Source: Anthopleura xanthogrammica (taxonomy: Eukaryota > Cnidaria > Anthozoa > Actiniaria > Actiniidae). Taken from it: 64,000 bases of DNA. The DNA is taken from positions 3,928,169 to 3,992,168 of the forward strand of contig OZ025218.1 in the NCBI GenBank assembly GCA_964019055.1. The letters are read 5' to 3'. This document shows, piece after piece, positions 36,321-52,788 of the stretch; position 1 is the first letter of the stretch; each line of letters begins with the position of its first letter. The notes under the pieces were generated by a model that had not been told where the DNA came from, ran no database searches, and saw only the letters and a program-made list of their open reading frames with translations. The translations under genes and the position numbers were made by a program.

Positions 36321-36851
36321 TATTACAAAGGATATATAATCGTATTAGTCGGAATATCAATTCACAGTTATCCTTTCGCAAGAAGAACTATAACTTTTCC
36401 TTCCCATAGATGTGTTAAAGTTTAATGAGTTCGAAAAGAATTTCGATATACAACTTGCATCTAAAGGGGAAGTTCTACACAGTTAATCTAAATCCCAGCG
36501 CAACATCTAGCCTAAAGATAGTCTTCTTTCTTCTTAATTTAGCTTTCTGTTCCATCCAGTATTTACTAGCCAGTCAGTTTAAAATCCTTCGACGTAGAAA
36601 TATTTTTTCATCATTTACATATAAGCTTAAATAATGCCTTCAGCTGCCAAGAATATATCGAATCACTTTGATGTATGCAGAAACAAGCAGGCGTTAAAAA
36701 AAACAAAGAGAAGGACTGGGTTGTGTTGAAAGCTGCGCTAAAAGTATGGAATTTTGGCGCGAAAGAATTTAGTTGAAAAATCACGAATTTTGTGGATTTG
36801 AGCGATTTTTTAAGGTACTAGATTACATTGGACTTTAATTGAGAAAGTAAA
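36321..36851. promoter_or_regulatory. Divergent (bidirectional) promoter region, JmjC / UBE2T
   Basis: 531 bp separate the two start codons, which point away from each other. No TATA box stands out. Both 5' UTRs must fit here. Head-to-head arrangement of housekeeping genes commonly means a shared promoter. The boundaries are simply the two start codons, and no transcription start site can be read from the sequence. Confidence 0.6.
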
Positions 36852-41465
<4,614 letters not shown>

Positions 41466-41483
41466 AGATATTGAAAGAGTTGG

Positions 41484-41649
41484 TATGCTCCTTTCCGTAG
41501 TCTTCCCACAATTCCTTATGATCCGAGCATGAGGTCAATGTCAGGGTAAAATTTGCATATTTTAAATTCATTTTTATGCAAATTTTTCTTGAACATGACT
41601 TCACGCTTGGTTCATAAGGGATTGTGGGAAGACTACGGAAAGGAGCATA
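41484..41649. mobile_element. MITE TATGCTCCTTTCCG, copy A
   Basis: Inverted ends tatgctcctttccgtagtct and agactacggaaaggagcata with arms of about 40 bp, flanked by TA. It begins 18 bp after the UBE2T stop codon, so it probably lies in the UBE2T 3' UTR. The same family is at 46502-46659. Confidence 0.82.
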
Positions 41650-41902
41650 AGAGCCCATCAGATTTTTGAAGGTTGAATGTCACTAGGAGAATATCCCTTC
41701 AACATATCTCTTTCCTGATCAGCAACAAAATCTACAACTCATCCTGATGACATCATAGGTTGTTTAGTCACCAAGCTCAGTTTTAGATTTAGATTTTTTG
41801 CCAAACAGGAAAGTCTTGTTTGGGAGATGTTCTCCTGACAGTGGTGCAAACTACCACAACTCACCTACAGTATATGCTCTTTCTGGAATCGTAATAAGCC
41901 TT

Positions 41903-42347
41903 AAGGCCCATTTATACTGGCGATTTTTGCTGCGATCTTAGGTGCAATTTTTGAGGCGATTTTAGTCATAGTCAAGAATGGTATAAAAATGAATTATCTA
42001 CTTGAGTTTTGATTGGATTTTTCAACGATTGCCATACCAAGGTAGAAAAATCCCCATAAAGGCCATCCCTTAGAATTTTTGTGTGAAATGAATGTGATGT
42101 TTGGAGTTTTCCCATTTTTTAATGAAACCTCAGAGTGAATAATCAACTCAATATTCGAATAATGTAATCATTATTGGAGCCTGGAGGGGGGGGGGGGGGT
42201 ACGCTTGACTGTAACTTGTAAAGTTTTATTCAGGACCCCAACATTACCTGGACAAATGTCTCTTTAGAACCATAAGACAAAATCTATTATATTTTCAAAA
42301 ATTGCCACAGAAATTTCAACAAAAATTGCCAGTGTAAACGGGCCTTC
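41903..42347. mobile_element. 445-bp MITE, AAGGCCC termini
   Basis: aaggcccatttatactggcg at the left is complementary to the right end (gccagtgtaaacgggcctt). The middle contains a G run. Short arms and no coding content. No clear target duplication. Confidence 0.68.
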
Positions 42348-44188
42348 AGAAAACCCATATATGTTATCACAGGTTATCAACAATGACAATCATTGTACTT
42401 GTTAAAATAGATCAAATTTTAGAATCAATAATATATATAATTATAGGATGAGGTTGACCATGATATTGCAGCTAAGGTTCGAGGCTCAAGCCCGAGTTCG
42501 CTTGATCACTGAACAATAGATTCAAGACAAGGCTGGAGTAGACAAATGCATTAAATGTATGGAATTGAAAACTCTAGCCTGAACTTGAATCTTTTATTCT
42601 GTGTCTAATGCCTTTTGTCAGCGTGAAAATCATAGCTTTCAACTCTCCGAGAAATTTGCATTTGTACGTATAAGTTTAATAAAATTCACATCCCTTAACA
42701 GTATTTAATAAAATTCACATCCCTTAACAGTATTTAAGTTGCGTTTGTATGTTTAAGTATTTCAGTTAGTACTGAAATCACACCGGGGGCATCATAGTGT
42801 TAATTATAACTAGTGGTAAAAACGATACACAATACAGCAAAGACTCGCGTCATTTTTCATTTTGCACGGCACTTCCGTTTCCGTAGGAAACTGTACTGAT
42901 CAGCTGCCGATAGACGCTGCAATTTTCTCTCGTCCTGGCAACGCAAATTCGGATTTTTGTTGCAGCAAAATATATATTACAACGTCTATCACATATAAAG
43001 AAAGTTTCTCAGGGCTAAAAATAAATATATATTAAATCCTATTTGGCTAGTCTGAATAGGATTATTGCAATGCGAGTGAACATGGGTGATAGACGCCGCA
43101 ACTTCAGTGTTGGCTATTTTTAGGAGTGTAATTCTCAAAATGTTGCAGAGAAAAGTTCAAACTTTTTGATTTTCTGCAACATTTTTTTTCGTTGCGGGAC
43201 CTCGTTGCCGTAAACGTCGCGGGGAATTATATGCGCTGAAATTGTGTCTAGCGCTGGCGTAAAAAAAAAGAGCGCAACAACTGACTGAAGTATTCATTGT
43301 AATCAAGACTCCAGTGGAGTTGAATGCTTAATTAAGGTATGCTTTAATAGTGTCTCAAAAGTTTAATCATTGTTAAACCTGAGTAGATCATGAATTTTCA
43401 CATTTTTCCTGAGTATTTTAGCACTAAAACAGAACACGATTTTTGTAAACAAAAAGGAACCGAGGAAAAGTGAGAACAAATATTGCACATTGCTCGTTTG
43501 AATTCATTTATTCATTCAAGTTATTTATTTTTATCATATGTACATGATTAAATCAACATTTTAAACTGTGAAAAATATACTAAAAGCTTTGGAAAAGTGC
43601 CGGTTTTTATAGTGAGAATTTAATAGCATGTGACGCACATATCCTTCTTTGCAAAAAGATATTTACCAAAAGAGAATAGAAAAAGGATATAGAAGGGGCT
43701 AGAAGTGACAGCTTAGACCTTCCTAATGTTAAAATCTTCTTGAAACGATTATCTTTACGTTGCTAGCTACATAATTTTGAGCTGAAAGCAAAACTCCTGC
43801 ATCTTCTTGTTTAAGGTGGCTCTATGCGATATTCTCGGAGCGCTACCTTTCAACTTCAAATTGCAAATATGCGGACGCAAACAATTCATTGAGGAAAAAA
43901 TTATTCAAGGTTTTAAGAGAAAGATGAAATTTTCGAATGAACATGCTTTTACTGAAATCAGAATTAAGAGAGCTTGAAATGAGGACAGTTCGGGGCCTGT
44001 AATTTTGGCAAGCTCTTGTTTATTTGATTATTCGTCGTTATTGCTTTCTTTTACCACATACTCAGTTGTGCATTCCAGCGTGCCATGTATTGACGGGCTC
44101 ACATATCGGCCCATACTGGAATGTACGAGTATGTGATAAAATATGACAATAGCGATGAATAATCAAATAAACATATCGGGGCTGTATC

Positions 44189-44525
44189 GACACGCGTGAA
44201 AAACGTCTGCGCATGCTCTAAGTCCGCATGCAAATTAGTCAAAAGCGTCTTCGTGCTATTGTAGAAATATGCAAATTTGACTTTCACACTTGCCTGAAGA
44301 ATAGTCTTTACAAAATGCCAAAACTTAAAGTCAGTTCTTGAAACTTAAGGCTAATTCTTTCATATTGCCTTTATTAATACAGTATATCTTGGTCTCACAA
44401 AAGTATACCCACGAAGTTTTTTGTATACTTGGAGAAAACAAGCATTTATTTTCTCACTAAAACTCTTGTAAATTCTTGGAAAGCGTACTGAAAGGCACGC
44501 ATGCGCAAACGTTTTTCTCTAGTGT
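44189..44525. mobile_element. Complete 337-bp element, 9-bp TSD
   Basis: The left end GACACGCGTGAAAAACGTCT continues to GCGCATGC. The right end GCATGCGCAAACG...TAGTGTC is its imperfect complement (about 28 bp). It is flanked by the direct repeat GGCTGTATC immediately outside both ends. Same family as the truncated copy at 15036. It has split an older hairpin (44015-44180 and beyond). The 9-bp duplication fits Mutator-like elements. No coding capacity. Confidence 0.82.
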
Positions 44526-44965
44526 CGGCTGTATCAAGGCCAAAAATATTGGGGATCTAGATCTAACAGACATAAAGAATTAAGTTTTCGATATACAGTA
44601 CATCCGAAATTATAAGGTGTTTTTTTTGTTTGTTATTTAATTTCAGTACGTTGTTTATCGTCAGTTTTTTGTTTGTTTTTTCTTTTAGTTATATTGAGGA
44701 ATTAATAAGTTTATATAAAATTTTTCATTTTATGTATTTATTTTTTTCACACGTCTGTAAGATAAAATTTATGTAAAATGTTTAAAAAATTGTAAAAAAG
44801 TTTGAAAAAAAAAAAAAAAAACGGCCCTGCATATCGTCTTAAGTCTTAATGTCTCTCAGACCTCAACAACTTCTAAGCAGTAAGAGATTTTGGCTCGTTC
44901 CGTCAATCCAAGAAGACCAACTCGGACAACTGTAGGAAGCCAAAACCTGTCGCTTCTGGAGTTAA

Positions 44966-45135
44966 TAGACCCAACCTTACCTTGGGCGTAATTTTTTCCC
45001 ATTTTAGATCACGTGTCATTCACATGATCCTGAAAATGAATACATCTCAAACGAAGAATATTTTTTTCTAGGGAATGAAACGGGGTCTGAAATGATGGGA
45101 AAACATTATTCTTATCTTTAGAGTAAAGAGGTCTA
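44966..45135. mobile_element. MITE family TAGACCAATTTAGCTTGGG, copy C
   Basis: tagacccaaccttaccttgg and gcgtaattttttccca at the left. The right end aaacattattc...gaggtcta is inverted to it but diverged. Lies 38 bp before the 3' end of the discoidin gene. Confidence 0.6.
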
Positions 45136-45173
45136 TTGTTTGTCTAGGTCGTACAAAAACTGAACTTGGTACC

Positions 45174-48100
45174 TTATCTACATCCATACAGTTCCATTCT
45201 CATCGAGATATGTCCATACCAGGTCTTTGGTCGTACTCTGATGTACCTCGCAGTGATATAAGGTAGGGTGTCATGCTTGACAATAGTATTACGATCATTG
45301 TTTCCCATGAAGACCTTGCCTCCTTCGTAGTTATCAAAGTGCGAACCGGCTGAGCTGTACTGCAAGCTATAACTTGTAACCCACTGACTGATGTCACTGC
45401 GACCTTGTGTGGCAATTCCTTTGACAACGGTGATCGAGCTTAAGTCAACCTGTAACCACTGAGAGGCGTCCTTGTACTTAGTAGACCACGCTCCTCTATA
45501 ATAACCCACTCGTGCGATATTGAGTCTTGCACGTGATGGAGAGTGTAATCGATCATACATGGACGAAGCAGTGATGCTAGCGTTAGTGATACTTCCATCA
45601 TTCATTCCCAGGGGAACATTGCCATTGCACACTGAAGGAGAAAAAGAAAAAGACCTTTAACATTCTATCGAACTCTGAAACAACCTCTTCTCCAAACCTG
45701 CCAGCCGATGTTTTACACAGGGGACGGCTAACTCACAACGAATCAAACCAGGGCACAGCTAACTCACATATTCGACACAAATCAAACTGTTCTATTACCA
45801 TATGATGGTGATTCGCATTTGCAATCGTATCTACCAATAGTATTGCTGCACGTGGCGTTCACGTGACAATCATGAGCATCAGAACTGCACTCGTCAATAT
45901 CTGACGTTAAGAAAATAGTTGAGACACGGGCTATAGACCCCTTGCACGTGACGTCAAAGCAGCTCAATTTGGAGAACAAAACAAAATAATTTCGATCTCC
46001 TGAGAATTGGAACCTGTTGTTTTGTCCTCCAAATTGAGGTGCATTCCGACGTGCTTCAAAGTGTCGGCTATATCACTTACTCACCATAACAGCTTGTGCC
46101 GTTGCCATAGAAATGCTTTTTGCAAGTGCAGTTGTATCCACCAATAGTATTAATACACGTGGCATTCACGTGACAATTATGAGTATTAAGAGTGCATTCT
46201 TCAATTCTTCTATTTTTTTTTTGCATTTTTTAAGGATACCCAAATATACTTTTTGTCCCGCGTAAATCCTTCATAATCAAGATACAAAAAAAATTATGGA
46301 CTCACCAACGCATACTTTGCCATCACCATGGAAACCATTGTTGCAAGTACAGTTGTGTCCTCCAGGGGAGTTTGTACATTTTGCATGTTCGCTGCATCCA
46401 TGCACTCCTGAGGTGCACTCGTTAATGTCTGTAAACCAGAAAATAAGTATTTAAAACTTTATCGAAAAAAATATTTTATGTATAGATTACAAATTATACG
46501 CTATGCTCCTTTCCGTAGTCTTTCCACAATCCCTTATGATCCCAGCTCGAGGTCAGGGTAAAATTTGCATAAAAATGTATAAAAAATATGCAGATTTTAC
46601 CCTGACCTCGAGCTCGCGCTGGGATCATAAGGAATTGTAGGAAGACTAGGAAAGGAGCGTGGGAATTTGAAGAAACATCTGGCATCAAAAGAATTAAACA
46701 ATGATGAAAATGAGCGAATGAAAACTTGAACTTTTGAAATATAGACTACTTATAATTTTGAAATTGGTGTTTATACTGCACCGAAGTATTAATATCAAGG
46801 TATGAAGGCAAAGGACAAGAACAAGCCAAGATTATTTACCTATTTCACACATTTGTCCAGTATATCCCGTGGGACAGATACATCTGTAGGGATGGGGATC
46901 TTGTAGAAAATCTCCTTGACACGTGGCATTACTCGCGCAGGGGTTACTCGAACACCCGCTCTGGTATAAAAAGAGGATGTTGTAAAAGTCAGTTACGAAA
47001 TATAAAGCACTTTTTTTTTTACTGTACTGCAGAGGTTAGGTGAAACCAATAATGGCTGAGACATTGATAAAAAAAATCAATTTTTAAACCATTTTTTCTT
47101 AAAACCGCTTGGTGTACTCCTAGCCTTTCCTATCCCTCACCTCTGATCCGTAGAAAGTACATCCCGGTTTGTCCACCAAGTCCCCTTTACTTCGAATATG
47201 GTCTGAGTTGGTCAGCTCACATGTAGCTGTGCTGTCTTGATCAACACAATGGTTCACCCCAAAACACTGCGATTCTAGGAAGCACTGAATACGACATGTT
47301 CTAGCGTCGGTGATTGGCTTAATGGTACGAATCGTGTGATTGGTTAAAGCTTTGTGTTTGATAATGGTCCTGATTTCCAAATTCCGACATGCCCCTAATC
47401 GAAGAACAAATTGTACAATAAAGATCACAAAAAAAGTCTGATGCATGTACGAAACATCAGTGTAATAAACATCATTACTGATGGCTGAGATATAGTAGTT
47501 TGGCTTGTGCAATGCATGTACCCGGCCTTCTCCGAATTATCTTGGATGCAAGGCTAACATGGAACACAAAAGAAATGCCACAAATTCCATCGAGAAAAAG
47601 TGTGATTTCTTTTGTGTTTCATGTTAGCCTCTCATCCAAGATAATATTGAGAAGGTCAATTATCAACATCCCCCCACCATAATCACGAATGAAAGCTCAA
47701 ACTGTAGAGCAGACCATTTGACATTTCGACTGGGTTCTTTAAAACCTCTTCTATTCGGCTCAATAGGAAACATTGTGATATATAGAGATTACTTCATGGA
47801 AAGTGCGCGCGTACGGTTTTTATTCACGAGTTGTGAAGTATCATAAAACGAACAAGCGAGTCTTCGAGCGCGTGAGTTTTATGATACGAAACAACGAGTG
47901 AATAAAAACTGTACAAAGCACTTTCCATGGTGTTTTCTTTTTATTATATTCATACCGAGATTTTCAATTTGGTTTGAATTAGAGACTATTTTAGTTTACA
48001 AAGTTTGTAAACAAAGCTCAGTTTCCAAACTAAAAATTATATTGCAATAATTCTTTATTTTACAACGCTGTTTTACAAGCATAATAAAAACTTATTCTTA

Positions 48101-51100
48101 TTAAATTCTAATTCGGTTTCTAAGTTTAATCTTTTCAACTTCTAGACTTTTAGTTTACACTAAAAATGATTGCGAAAGCTTACCGAAGTTTCTGTCGCCT
48201 TCTTACACGACAAAGCTGCCTTTCAATTCCTCGTTGTTGTTTAATACATTTTTAAGAGCTTTTCCACGAGATTTACATCTCGGTCAGCTTTTCCTCCGCT
48301 CTACTATTGGTATTTCATCGATTTTCTCTTTGGTTTCGTCGTCTAAATTATATTTTCATCCATGTTTTGAACTCAAACTTTCTAGTTTAGGTCTCACCGA
48401 ATTGAAGTCGACTTCTTACAAAAGCAACTGAAGCTGACATTCCTTGTTGTTGTTCAAGTTTTCAGTACTTTTAAAGAACTTTTCCAATAGATTTACATCT
48501 CAGGCATCGAATTCATCGATTTTCTCTTTGGTTTTGTCGTCTAAAATATAGTTTCATTCATGTTTTGAAATAAAAACTTTCTAGTTTAGTCGACTTATAA
48601 GTAGACTTATAAGTCGATCTTTGATTGACAAAAAAAAGTGTTGGTATAGCCCTTTAGGGGCTCCGTAGATCTGTGTATTTATTCGTTGATAAAGTAACAA
48701 ACAAATTTTAGAAACTAAGAAGACTTGTTCGACAAACTTATCTATTTTAATGTTTTTCCCCCACAGTCGGTACTCGTGTACATCATAGTTAATGGAGTGG
48801 AATGGTTTGGAATCCTATTGTTCTAGGTTTTTGTTTGACTTTTTCCATTGTTATATGACGTTGACCGTGCACAGAGAAGGAAAAGTTACAGCGTTTGTGC
48901 ATAGTAACTCAAGGAATACAGACAATTTTTTTCTCAAAAATGTTCTAAAATAGGTGGTATTTGTTCTAAAATCGTTATTACTCGTCCTACAAAAGTTACA
49001 GTATTGTTAAATATAAACGCTTGATATATCGGTTTTGTATTTGAATTTAAAATATTTACCTTACAAAAATTATTTTTTACGCCTAGGTGACCTTTCTCTT
49101 TGAGAAAGTAGTGGTAATAAATATTGATTGGGAATTGAGATATAATAACGAAGCTTGATTTTCTAAATTGTTGTTTATTTAAAAAAAATATATTCTCCAG
49201 CAGGTCCAGATGAGGGTCTATAATGGGTCCATAAAGGAGTCCATAATGGGTCCATAAAGGGGTCCAGATCGGGGGTCCATTTGAGGGGTCCACGCTTTGT
49301 CTACACCCTTGTAAAAGCTTTTTAAATTAGTATTTTATGTATGATTTGAAACCAAAGTAAAGCTAGCCTCGGATTGGCAGCCTCGGATTCATATTCATTG
49401 AGATTCAGAATCGTTTCCGGGGGAGGTCAAGCAGGTCATTCTATTAGAATCCTCTCTGTTCCACAAACAGCACCAAAATTACCAGTAATCTTCAATTAAA
49501 CTTTCTCCGCTGGTTTCTATCTACGATATTTTATGATCTTAAGTAAAGTACACGGCTTATTCTCGACGATTCTACTGATTTTGTACTCAGCCTCGGATTG
49601 GACTCGGATTACAAGTCACGTTTTTTACAAGATAAGCAGTCCAAAGATCGTGTTACAAAACGTACAATAGACCAGTTTAACCCAGAGGTTAACCTTTAAC
49701 AAATATTAACAAATGCTGAATTATCTACTATTCAGCCTCGGGGTCGGTTTCTGTTTAGTTCTAACCCTTGTTTTGGACTCTGATACTCCTATTGGACTCT
49801 AGTTATCATTCTCAGCCTCGGATTCGGACGTCATTTACATATCATTCTAATGATTTTGTACTCAGCCTCGGATTGGACTCGAATTACATCCCATCCTCGG
49901 ATTGGACTCGAATTACATCCCAGCCTCGGATTGGACTCGAATTACATCCGAGCCTCGGATTGGACTCGGATTACATCCCAGCCTCGGATTGGACTCGAAT
50001 TACATCTCAGCCTCGGATTGGACTCGAATTACATCTCAGCCTCGGATTGGACTCGAATTGCATCCCAGCCTCGGATTGGACTCGAATTACATCTCAGCCG
50101 CGATGGAGATGAATTTTATTCAGATGTGAAACACTAACCGTGTGGATTGATATAGATCGCTGTAATTAAACAATTATCTTTCTTGACAACAAATGGAGAT
50201 GCCATTCAAATAAACAACGCATGCACGACACAAGGCGGTGAGGTTCATAGAATTAAATATATACTTCATAATTTCATGCAATTTTGTCGAAAGTAACTAA
50301 AAATGTTTATCATATTGAAGCTCAAGGCTCTCAGTCCAGCAAATCAGTTAGCTTTTAATTTGTACTTCTGTATAAATTTTAAAGTTTATTTTACCAGTGA
50401 CATTCAGTCCAATCCGAGGCTGAGATGTAATCCGAGTCCAATCCGAGGCTGGGATGTAATTCGAGTCCAATCCGAGGCTGGGATGCAATTCGAGTCCAAT
50501 CCGAGGCTGGGATGCAATTCGAGTCCAATCCGAGGCTGAGATGTAATTCGAGTCCAATCCGAGGCTGAGATGTAATTCGAGTCCAATCCGAGGCTGGGAT
50601 GTAATTCGAGTCCAATCCGAGGCTGAGATGTAATTCGAGTCCAATCCGAGGCTGGGATGTAATTCGAGTCCAATCCGAGGCTGAGAATGATAACTAGAGT
50701 CCAATAGGAGTATCAGAGTCCAAAACAAGGGTTAGAACTAAACAGAAACCGACCCCGAGGCTGAATAGTAGATAATTCAGCATTTGTTAATATTTGTTAA
50801 AGGTTAACCTCTGGGTTAAACTGGTCTATTGTACGTTTTGTAACACGATCTTTGGACTGCTTATCTTGTAAAAAACGTGACTTGTAATCCGAGTCCAATC
50901 CGAGGCTGAGTACAAAATCAGTAGAATCGTCGAGAATAAGCCGTGTACTTTACTTAAGATCATAAAATATCGTAGATAGAAACCAGCGGAGAAAGTTTAA
51001 TTGAAGATTACTGGTAATTTTGGCGCTGTTTGTGGAACAGAGAGGATTCTAATAGAATATTAATGACCTGCTTGACCTCCCCCGGAAACGATTCTGAATC

Positions 51101-52304
51101 TCAATGAATATGAATCCGAGGCTGCCAATCCGAGGCTAGCTTCACTTTGGTTGATTTGAACTACAAAATACTAGAAAATAATTTTACATCTCAATTAAAA
51201 AGCCATTTTAATGCATGTTTACATGTTTACAACTATTGAATGACAGTACTGACAGCTAAACAGCGAATCAAGAAGCGACTTTTCTTTGAAAACGTACTTT
51301 GTGAAAACTAAGCGAAAGTTGAGAGTTTACAGTTCGCTAAAATATGTTTTTTTCCTCTTAGCATTTGCTAATAACTGCAAAAACACAATTTAAAAAAATA
51401 CTTTCCTTTAAAACAAGTTAGCTGGACAACATCAAAAGGGATAAAAGCGACAAATATGTCGTTCAAGTTAAAAGTTCAGTTTGAAGTACAACTTGCTGTG
51501 TACGAGTCGCCAGTGATCAGACCATGTGCTTTGGATATTATTCCCTCCTGTAGCTTGAAGAATTTCACTGCTTAGTTATTATGAAATTCATACAAAATAT
51601 TCTGCTTAGATTGAAATTTATAAGAATACAAAATTTAAGCCAATTAACGTTAAGATAGCAGCGATAAACAAGAATATTCGAATTCAGCTAAGCCTAAATT
51701 CTGAGCGATTACGACGGTACCTAAAAAATCCAAAACTTTTCTATTAAACTATGATGTATGGCAAACAAAATATCTAAAAACTAGAAAATTTTCGGTGCGG
51801 TTGTTTGAAAACAGGAGGGAAACACCCTAACATCCATATTCCTTCTTCTTCTCCTTCTCTCAGTTAGAGACTTCGTGATCAACGTTATTAACAATGTGTG
51901 ATAACATTATTATATACGAATAAATACAACTAGAATAAAAAAAATCAATATAAGAATATATAAATGGGATTTAGTAGTGGCTTTCCAGAGACAGAGTGTT
52001 GCTTCATCCACTATACTTCCAATTAGAATTCATAAGTTGATTTTTGAGAAAAAATGCTACTGAAATGACAAGAATTGATCATGAAGGAAAATAATCTACA
52101 TTCTATAGTCTTCCTCAGGTCCTTCCGCAAATCTAAGCCGAGTTCTTGCCTTAGCTGGGAGGCTCAAGAATTAACAATTTATGGAAAGTGTGTTTAAGAA
52201 TATTCACACATTAGACAGATCTTACCTTCAGTGTGATGACAGAGCATCAATAGTAGTAGGGTAAAAAGTATAATGGTTCTTGGGAAGCTTGCTTCCAACT
52301 CCAT
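45174..52304 (-). CDS. Secreted PAN-EGF-EGF-discoidin protein
   Basis: Minus-strand gene assembled from phase-compatible exons: 52304-52226 (signal peptide, [20 protein letters not shown]), 47394-47141 (PAN/apple-like, cysteine-rich: [17 protein letters not shown]), 46960-46840 ([11 protein letters not shown]...[13 protein letters not shown]), 46428-46306 (calcium-binding [15 protein letters not shown]), 45900-45799 ([15 protein letters not shown]) and 45631-45174 (F5/8 type C discoidin, ending MRMELYGCR). Total 1137 bp, 378 aa. Such modules act outside the cell in adhesion or binding to sugars and lipids. An ATG at 47446 gives an alternative hydrophobic start ([12 protein letters not shown]), but that stretch is the polypyrimidine tract before the 47394 acceptor, so I prefer the spliced start. 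The third EGF lacks its last cysteine at the exon end. The EGF-like exon at 46085-46206 cannot be spliced in frame and is left out. Intron 1 (4.8 kb) holds the 1801-bp foldback. Confidence 0.72.
45934..46071 (+). mobile_element. MITE family TAGACCCC, copy C
   Basis: tagaccccttgcacgtgacg, tcaaagcagctcaatttgga, gaacaaaacaaaataatttc and gatctcctgagaattgg, ending with ttttgtcctccaaattgagg and ggctata. It sits in the intron between the second and third in-frame EGF exons. Confidence 0.8.
46085..46206 (-). pseudogene. Decayed EGF-like exon
   Basis: The minus-strand frame reads [20 protein letters not shown], then [15 protein letters not shown] and TSCYG with a good GTGAGT donor. It is clearly a duplicate of the exon at 45799-45900 (NATC.NTIG..). 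The possible acceptors just upstream (tag|aag, gaag|aat) leave the wrong phase and give a stop in the spliced message. One base appears lost at the acceptor side, so the exon is probably skipped. Confidence 0.6.
46502..46659. mobile_element. MITE TATGCTCCTTTCCG, copy B
   Basis: tatgctcctttccgtagtct at the left is complementary to the right end (agactaggaaaggagcg). A second inner inverted pair ctcgaggtcagggtaaaatt / attttaccctgacctcgag extends the arms, so nearly the whole element folds back. Intronic between EGF exons. Same family as 41484-41649. Confidence 0.8.
47526..47655. mobile_element. 130-bp inverted-repeat element
   Basis: ccttctccgaattatcttgg, then atg.aaggctaacatg and aacacaaaagaaat at the left are matched by their complement, ending ccaagataatattgagaagg. 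Short loop. In intron 1 of the discoidin gene. Confidence 0.75.
47795..47929. mobile_element. 135-bp inverted-repeat element
   Basis: catggaaagtgc at the left and gcactttccatg at the right. Inner pairs include tttttattcac / gtgaataaaaa and tatcataaaac / gttttatgata. Intron 1 of the discoidin gene. Confidence 0.75.
49863..50100 (+). repeat. 29-bp tandem repeat, left arm array
   Basis: About eight copies of a 29-bp unit containing gcctcggattggactcga and ttacatc, with small variants (cagcc/catcc, gaatt/ggatt, tccc/tctc). Open in all forward frames because 29 is not a multiple of 3 and the unit has no stop. Not coding. Confidence 0.95.
50404..50686 (-). repeat. 29-bp tandem repeat, right arm array
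   Basis: The same unit in reverse orientation, about ten copies. The different copy number from the left array shows slippage or unequal exchange after the arms formed. Confidence 0.95.
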
Positions 52305-52460
52305 TCTCAAGTATAATTCAGAGTCAGAAAATCCTTCATGTCAGATCTTGAATGATAGATAGTAGGTCGGTACATAAAGTACCGAAGCCTATACCAAGGA
52401 TTGTGTAACCAGCGATCGAAAACGCTGATTGTTTTTTGGCATAGCATGGGATAACTAGGT

Positions 52461-52602
52461 ATACACCCCTTTCACGTGACGTCAAAGCAGCTCAATTTAA
52501 TTTGGAGGACAAAACAAACGAATTTCAATCTCCTGAGAATGTAAACCTATTGTTTTGTTCTCTAATTTGAGCTGCATTCCGACGTGCTGTTAGGGGTCTA
52601 TA
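52461..52602 (+). mobile_element. MITE family TAGACCCC, copy D
   Basis: atacacccctttcacgtgac, gtcaaagcagctcaattt, ttggaggacaaaacaaacga, tcctgagaatgtaaacctat and a right end taggggtctata. Fourth copy of the family in the window. Confidence 0.8.
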
Positions 52603-52788
52603 GCACATTCAGTGTGAGATGTTTTAATTTGGTCCAACGTGGAGAAATAAATTAAATTCAAATTGAATGAATTGAATGTCAAAGATGATCTCAACTAACT
52701 AATGAAAAACAATTAAAACATTAAACAAGCTAATAACAAAATATAAAAGTAATTAAAATAACAAAACAAAAACAATAGACGCTTTGGC

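Larger units (their letters stand above)
41466..45173. other. Intergenic region after UBE2T
   Basis: No coding exon recognised. Holds the MITE at 41484, the foldback at 41903, a G run (42186-42198), a hairpin region at 44015-44180 interrupted by the complete element at 44189, a poly-A-like tract (44804-44820) and the MITE at 44966. The stretch 42350-44010 is AT-rich unique sequence with nothing assignable. Confidence 0.55.
49351..51151. mobile_element. 1801-bp foldback element with satellite arms, 9-bp TSD
   Basis: ACCAAAGT...gctagcctcgg at the left and the complement ending CTTTGGT at the right. Arms of about 750 bp (49351-50100 and 50404-51151) enclose a 303-bp spacer. It is flanked by the 9-bp direct repeat TGATTTGAA (49342-49350 and 51152-51160). 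Each arm contains a tandem array of a 29-bp unit with core gcctcggattggactcga (about 8 copies left, 10 right). Arms are nearly identical outside the arrays. No transposase. It lies in intron 1 of the discoidin gene. Confidence 0.87.

Noticed and set aside
47120..47512. Start of the PAN protein at the ATG at 47446 or 47512
   Set aside because: The hydrophobic stretch coincides with the polypyrimidine tract of a good acceptor at 47394, and a phase-matching signal-peptide exon exists at 52226-52304.
49863..50686. CRISPR-like direct repeats of 29 bp
   Set aside because: No unique spacers, repeats are contiguous, and the host is a eukaryote.
49768..50728. Repetitive frames such as [16 protein letters not shown]
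   Set aside because: Produced in all forward frames by the 29-bp satellite of the foldback element; no initiation context, no splice logic.
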